DNA from: Sphagnum compactum
Lineage: Eukaryota; Bryophyta; Sphagnopsida; Sphagnales
Reading direction: 5' to 3'
DNA: 64,000 bases
Assembly (NCBI GenBank): GCA_965153455.1
Contig: OZ234493.1
Span: 5,890,001 to 5,954,000, forward strand
The translations under genes and the position numbers were made by a program. The notes beneath the pieces are model-generated. The model saw nothing but the letters and a program-made list of their open reading frames with translations, had not been told where the DNA came from and did no database searches. The first letter of the stretch is position 1. Each line of letters starts with the position of its first letter. Positions 60,523 through 64,000 of the stretch are shown piece after piece.

Positions 60523-61852
60523 GTTCCCGGCCCTTAACCTACCACATAACGGGACCAAAGGGCAAACTACAGCATGTGGTGTACTTAACCCTGGGTTCGA
60601 GGAGGCTCCATAGTATCCGCAAAAACAAGAGCTAGTTAGCTGACATCCGTGGTATAATGTTTGTGGGCTATCGGGCTTTGATTGGATGAATGACCGAATA
60701 CACTCCATCACAAACATCACATAATTGAGGTACTTCACTTGAGTAAATAGGGAAAGGGGTAAACTGAACAAGGTAGTGATGAAGAGCAGCCTTGAGCAGG
60801 AGGGCAAATCACAACAAAATCTTTGGATGTCTGAAATTATCATCATCACAAATTCACTCCAGGCATTCATGCATCAGTGGTAATTATTACCTTACCCAAG
60901 GGTCAGTTTCATCATTAAAGAAATTAGCCTTTGAAGTTTGAATATATTGAAACGAATGTTTTTATGAAATTATTTATTATGGCACCAAGGTGACAAAAAA
61001 GTTTCATTATTATTATTAGTTATTATTATTATTTCAAGCTATACAATATGGATAATTCTAACTACCTACTACTCATATGACAATATTATATTCGGTGTTT
61101 TTTCTTTTGGGGAATTTTCACATCGTGAGAGTGACCATGAAAAAAAAAATTCTAAATTTGCAAATATTTAGATAATGGGTTTCAGCAGGTTGGCAAAACT
61201 ATAGGAGGGTTTCCTAAAGTTTTTTCTACTTTTTTCTCTGGACTATAGCCAGACTTGGCTAATTCCTCTTTTGGATGATTGCCAATGTGGTTACGTTAAA
61301 AAAATTGAAAAAAAAAAAAAACCCTGAATAAATTGAACTATAATTAAATAAAAAAATTGTAATAATTCTGATTCTAAAAAGTGATTTATTTTTTAAAAAA
61401 TCAATTATTCATTTTCTCAATGTGGAAGCTAACCCTAGGTTAATTGTAAGACCAAGAACAAAATGTTCATCAGCCGACTCAATTTGTAGGTTTGTGCAAA
61501 TTTTTCCTGGCCAGTGGGAACCAGTACCCGTGACCAGCACACCATGATGGATGATGGTACACTAGTAGGTGCTGCATACATTCATCCAAAGTTCCTTGAT
61601 AGGTGAACCAAAAAAGTGCTTGTCAAAGAATGAACCATGAACCATAGCACCACACAAGCATGAGGTTGCACCTGTGCGAGTTCCAAGAGTGCAATAACAA
61701 TGGTACTGTGTATATAGGCTAGTGGATGTACATGATTCTTGTTCTGAAAGAACCTGTGTTCTATATAGTAAAAGGTTGTTGGAGTTCTTCAATTTTGATG
61801 AAGCGGGTGGAATGAAGGGCAACTTTGATCCCATCCATGATGAGGTTAGAAT

Positions 61853-61999
61853 CACTACTACAAAATGTGGGTGCAGTCCATTTAGCCCCTGTTCACTAGA
61901 ATTCACTGCTTTTTCACTGGTCCCCGTTCACTACAACCAGTGAATTCAGTCAAAATCTAGTGAAATCACTTGATGTACAGGAAACCTTTTGTTGTAGTG
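61853..61999. mobile_element. 147-bp CACTA-type MITE with AAT target duplication
   Basis: The left end CACTACTACAAAATG and the right end, on the opposite strand, CACTACAACAAAAGG match at 13 of 15 positions. AAT flanks both sides (61850-61852 and 62000-62002). The interior carries mirrored TTCACTGG/CCAGTGAA and CACTAG/CTAGTG words. There is no coding capacity. CACTA ends of the CACTACWACAAAA form are well known in plants. These ends differ from those of the 40.6-42.8 kb element, so a different transposase would be involved. Confidence 0.85.
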
Positions 62000-62002
62000 A
62001 AT

Positions 62003-62850
62003 GTTACAACCATTGTTGACATAATATGGAATGGTCAAGTCATTTGCCCTTTATGTTGGGGTACTACTCCAGGCATTATGTTGCCGTAATGGACTTGCCA
62101 AGTGTGGTCGTACCCAACATAATGCACAAGGGTGAGACCATTCCATGACATTAAGGTATGGATTGGTGGACTCAAAGATTATAAAAAATTCTTATTTCCA
62201 CAGAGATTTTGATCACTATTTACAAGTGTCTGATCATCACCAGAAGCTTATGTGATAGAATGTGATCAAGAAAATGACATAATCTGCCACCCCAAGTCCT
62301 TAATAATGTAAGGGGGAGGCCATCATCAAGGGCATTACTTTGTCCAAGGGCAGTGGTCCAAGTTCCTTGTGCCCCAAAACAAAAGAATGGTCTCTGGTGC
62401 TGCCCTTCCCCTCTGGGATACATTGACTTAAGTTGGAAGGAACATCCTGGGACATGGGGTTCATGTTTGATGGGGGAGATGTTCATCCAAACTGTCTTGT
62501 GTTTGCACTTGGTGCACTCATTGGGGTTTAATGCTTCATTCCCTGATCTCCTCCTTATTGGTGGGAAAACTAGTTTGGGTCCCAGTTATTTCACTTTGTA
62601 AAATTTTCATTCCCAGTTACACGTGTGTGATGCCCTATTATGGCCTCTAATAGCACAACTTTGCAATAACTCTAGCAAACAAAAAAAAAGGGGGGAGATG
62701 AAACAGATTTTCTTCACTTGAATTGGTCCATCGCAAGAGTTTCAACCCCAGCTTAAGATTTGCCTTATTCATATTCTTCCATTAAATCAACGACATATCA
62801 ACAATGAACTCCTGCAAAGGTTGAGAACTGACACCTAGTTTCATTAAATG
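62003..62850. other. Spacer, no supported gene
   Basis: Overlapping frames on both strands (62220-62486 minus, 62353-62601 plus) reflect a slightly G+C-richer patch. Neither has a family signature. Confidence 0.4.
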
Positions 62851-62854
62851 ACTA

Positions 62855-63112
62855 TATCTATTAGGTAGGTAGAAAAAGATAACCATCATGGTTAGTTAGG
62901 GAACCATATCTGGTAGGTAGGTAGAAAAAGATAACCATCATGGTTAGTTAGGGAACCAAATCTGGTAGGTAGGTAGAAAAAGATAACCATCATGGTGAGA
63001 TAGGGAACCATATCTAGTAGGTAGGTAGAAAAAGATAACCATCATAATTAGTTGGGGAACCATATCTCGTTAGGTAGGTAGAAAAAGATAACCATCATGG
63101 TTAGTTAGGGAA
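62855..63112. repeat. 52-bp minisatellite, five units
   Basis: GTAGAAAAAGATAACCATCA starts at 62869, 62921, 62973, 63025 and 63078: spacing 52, 52, 52 and 53 bp. Each unit also holds GGTAGGTAGGTA and TTAGTTAGGGAACCA. Few differences between units indicate recent expansion. No protein. Confidence 0.9.
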
Positions 63113-64000
63113 CTCTGGAACCCAGCAGAAAAAAACACTGTTTTACTGACCATTTCTCATTCATTCATCATGTTTTACGGAGCACTGGTGGGTGCCTGGT
63201 TCATTCCGGCCAATAAAATAGTTGGAACTTGGTGCTAGCTAGAGATATTATTAGCTTGGAATGCACCTCCCAACTTCAATCTACCATCAAAAGGCCGCAC
63301 AGATCATGCCCATCGTGCTCTGATAGGTTAAACCCACATTGCCATAAAGGGTGAGTAAAAGGTTGTTTCTAGGCTTTCGAAGGATGAAGATCTTTGTAGC
63401 TTTTCACCAGTGCGGTCATTTGATGATTGGTGTATAGGCTGAAACCAATAAAACGACAATCTGAAGCCCGATCCCAGAACCCTGGTTAAATCACCCTAGT
63501 TATATGAGGGGTTTATGCAACAAGTGATCTTCCTTTTGCTCGAGCTTGATTTCTCAACACCTGAGAATGCACTTCACTAGAGCAAAAGGCTTTTTACGTG
63601 GGAAGAGTGACACTCGGCATGTAGGTAGTGTGTTTTTTAAAACCTTAGTGGCCCTGGAGTGTGGATCTTTGTTGTTATCAACACAACATGATGAGTCAAA
63701 GAGCCATTCATATTCTCTCTAACAATATTATCACTCATGGGTCATAGTGCAAAGGTACTAAACATGCATTCGGTATGATCAATGGAGGAAAGTCACCTCA
63801 CCCAAAGTATTAGTGCTTATATGATGTTATATACGGTGCTATTATGGTACACCGTATCACCCACGACGGCTGATAGATAGGCCTGTAGAAATCAAATAAG
63901 TTTTAAAAGTGCCCTAAATTTGCCTTTGTTGAATTTGCCATCTACACCTATTGTGAACCCTTTAAATGGGCAACTTTCTGTAGACAAAATTTCGCTATTT
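63113..64000. other. Spacer to window end, no gene seen
   Basis: Mixed-composition DNA without an open frame of note. Apart from the hairpin at 63532-63589 I see nothing I can name. Confidence 0.5.
63532..63589. repeat. Short two-stem hairpin
   Basis: CCTTTTGCTC pairs with GAGCAAAAGG, and inside it TTCTCA pairs with TGAGAA around a 5-nt loop. The arms between are unpaired or weakly paired. It could be a chance foldback, a tiny MITE or a small-RNA precursor. There is no conservation evidence either way. Confidence 0.4.

Noticed and set aside
60590-60605. CTGGGTTCGAGGAGG, resembling a tRNA B box
   Set aside because: No A box or cloverleaf could be built around it, so it is neither a tRNA gene nor a supported SINE.
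60439-60870. 143-codon open frame (minus)
   Set aside because: Its end lies in a two-copy tandem repeat and no domain is seen.
62855-63112. 52-bp repeats considered as a CRISPR array
   Set aside because: The whole 52 bp is repeated with no variable spacer part, so it is a minisatellite.

Overview
The window looks like nuclear DNA of a land plant: strongly AT-rich, gene-poor and full of decayed transposons. The plant assignment rests on three things: an intact gene for a vacuolar-sorting-receptor-like protein (RMR family, PA domain + transmembrane segment + RING-H2), a broken copy of a starch synthase IV gene, and a fragment of plastid trnA-UGC. I cannot place the species. The long repeat-rich spacers and lack of recognisable LTR retrotransposon coding regions are unusual for a large-genome angiosperm, so a non-seed plant is possible but unproven.

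Layout. 1-3.0 kb is AT-rich spacer. 3.0-5.15 kb (minus) is a decayed Helitron-type PIF1 helicase. It directly abuts 5.35-7.88 kb (plus), the 3' half of a starch synthase IV-like gene that keeps its introns but carries two stop codons and a frame break. 10.9-11.0 kb holds the plastid trnA fragment. 11.7-12.6 kb holds a broken NB-ARC resistance-gene relic, and 12.8-13.7 kb (minus) a PIF/Harbinger transposase relic. 14.1-16.5 kb is a G+C-richer patch with a tandem array and a young, about 98% identical inverted repeat with outward TATA boxes. 16.6-18.3 kb holds foldback repeats, 19.0-19.5 kb (minus) an unidentified decayed coding stretch, and 21.1-21.3 kb a hAT transposase tail.

25.8-26.97 kb is a degenerate tandem array. 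29.70-32.39 kb (minus) is the one apparently functional gene, in four exons with clean GT-AG junctions that restore a 350-residue protein. Its G+C-rich upstream flank ends in a 38-bp tandem satellite (33.55-34.03 kb). 38.3-39.2 kb is a pogo/Tigger-type transposase relic. 40,574-42,807 is a complete non-autonomous CACTA element with a TAT target duplication. 45.27-46.99 kb is a foldback element packed with TTCCC/GGGAA palindromes. 47-64 kb is almost all spacer with short arrays, another copy of the TACCTACC repeat family, a 147-bp CACTA-type MITE with an AAT target duplication, and a 52-bp minisatellite.

The parts do not form a pathway. The window is one living gene in a field of transposon remains, gene fragments and organelle DNA. 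The least explained structures are the 15-16 kb inverted repeat, the 45-47 kb palindrome-rich foldback and the 19 kb decayed reading frame. All calls come from reading the sequence by eye; none was tested by database search.
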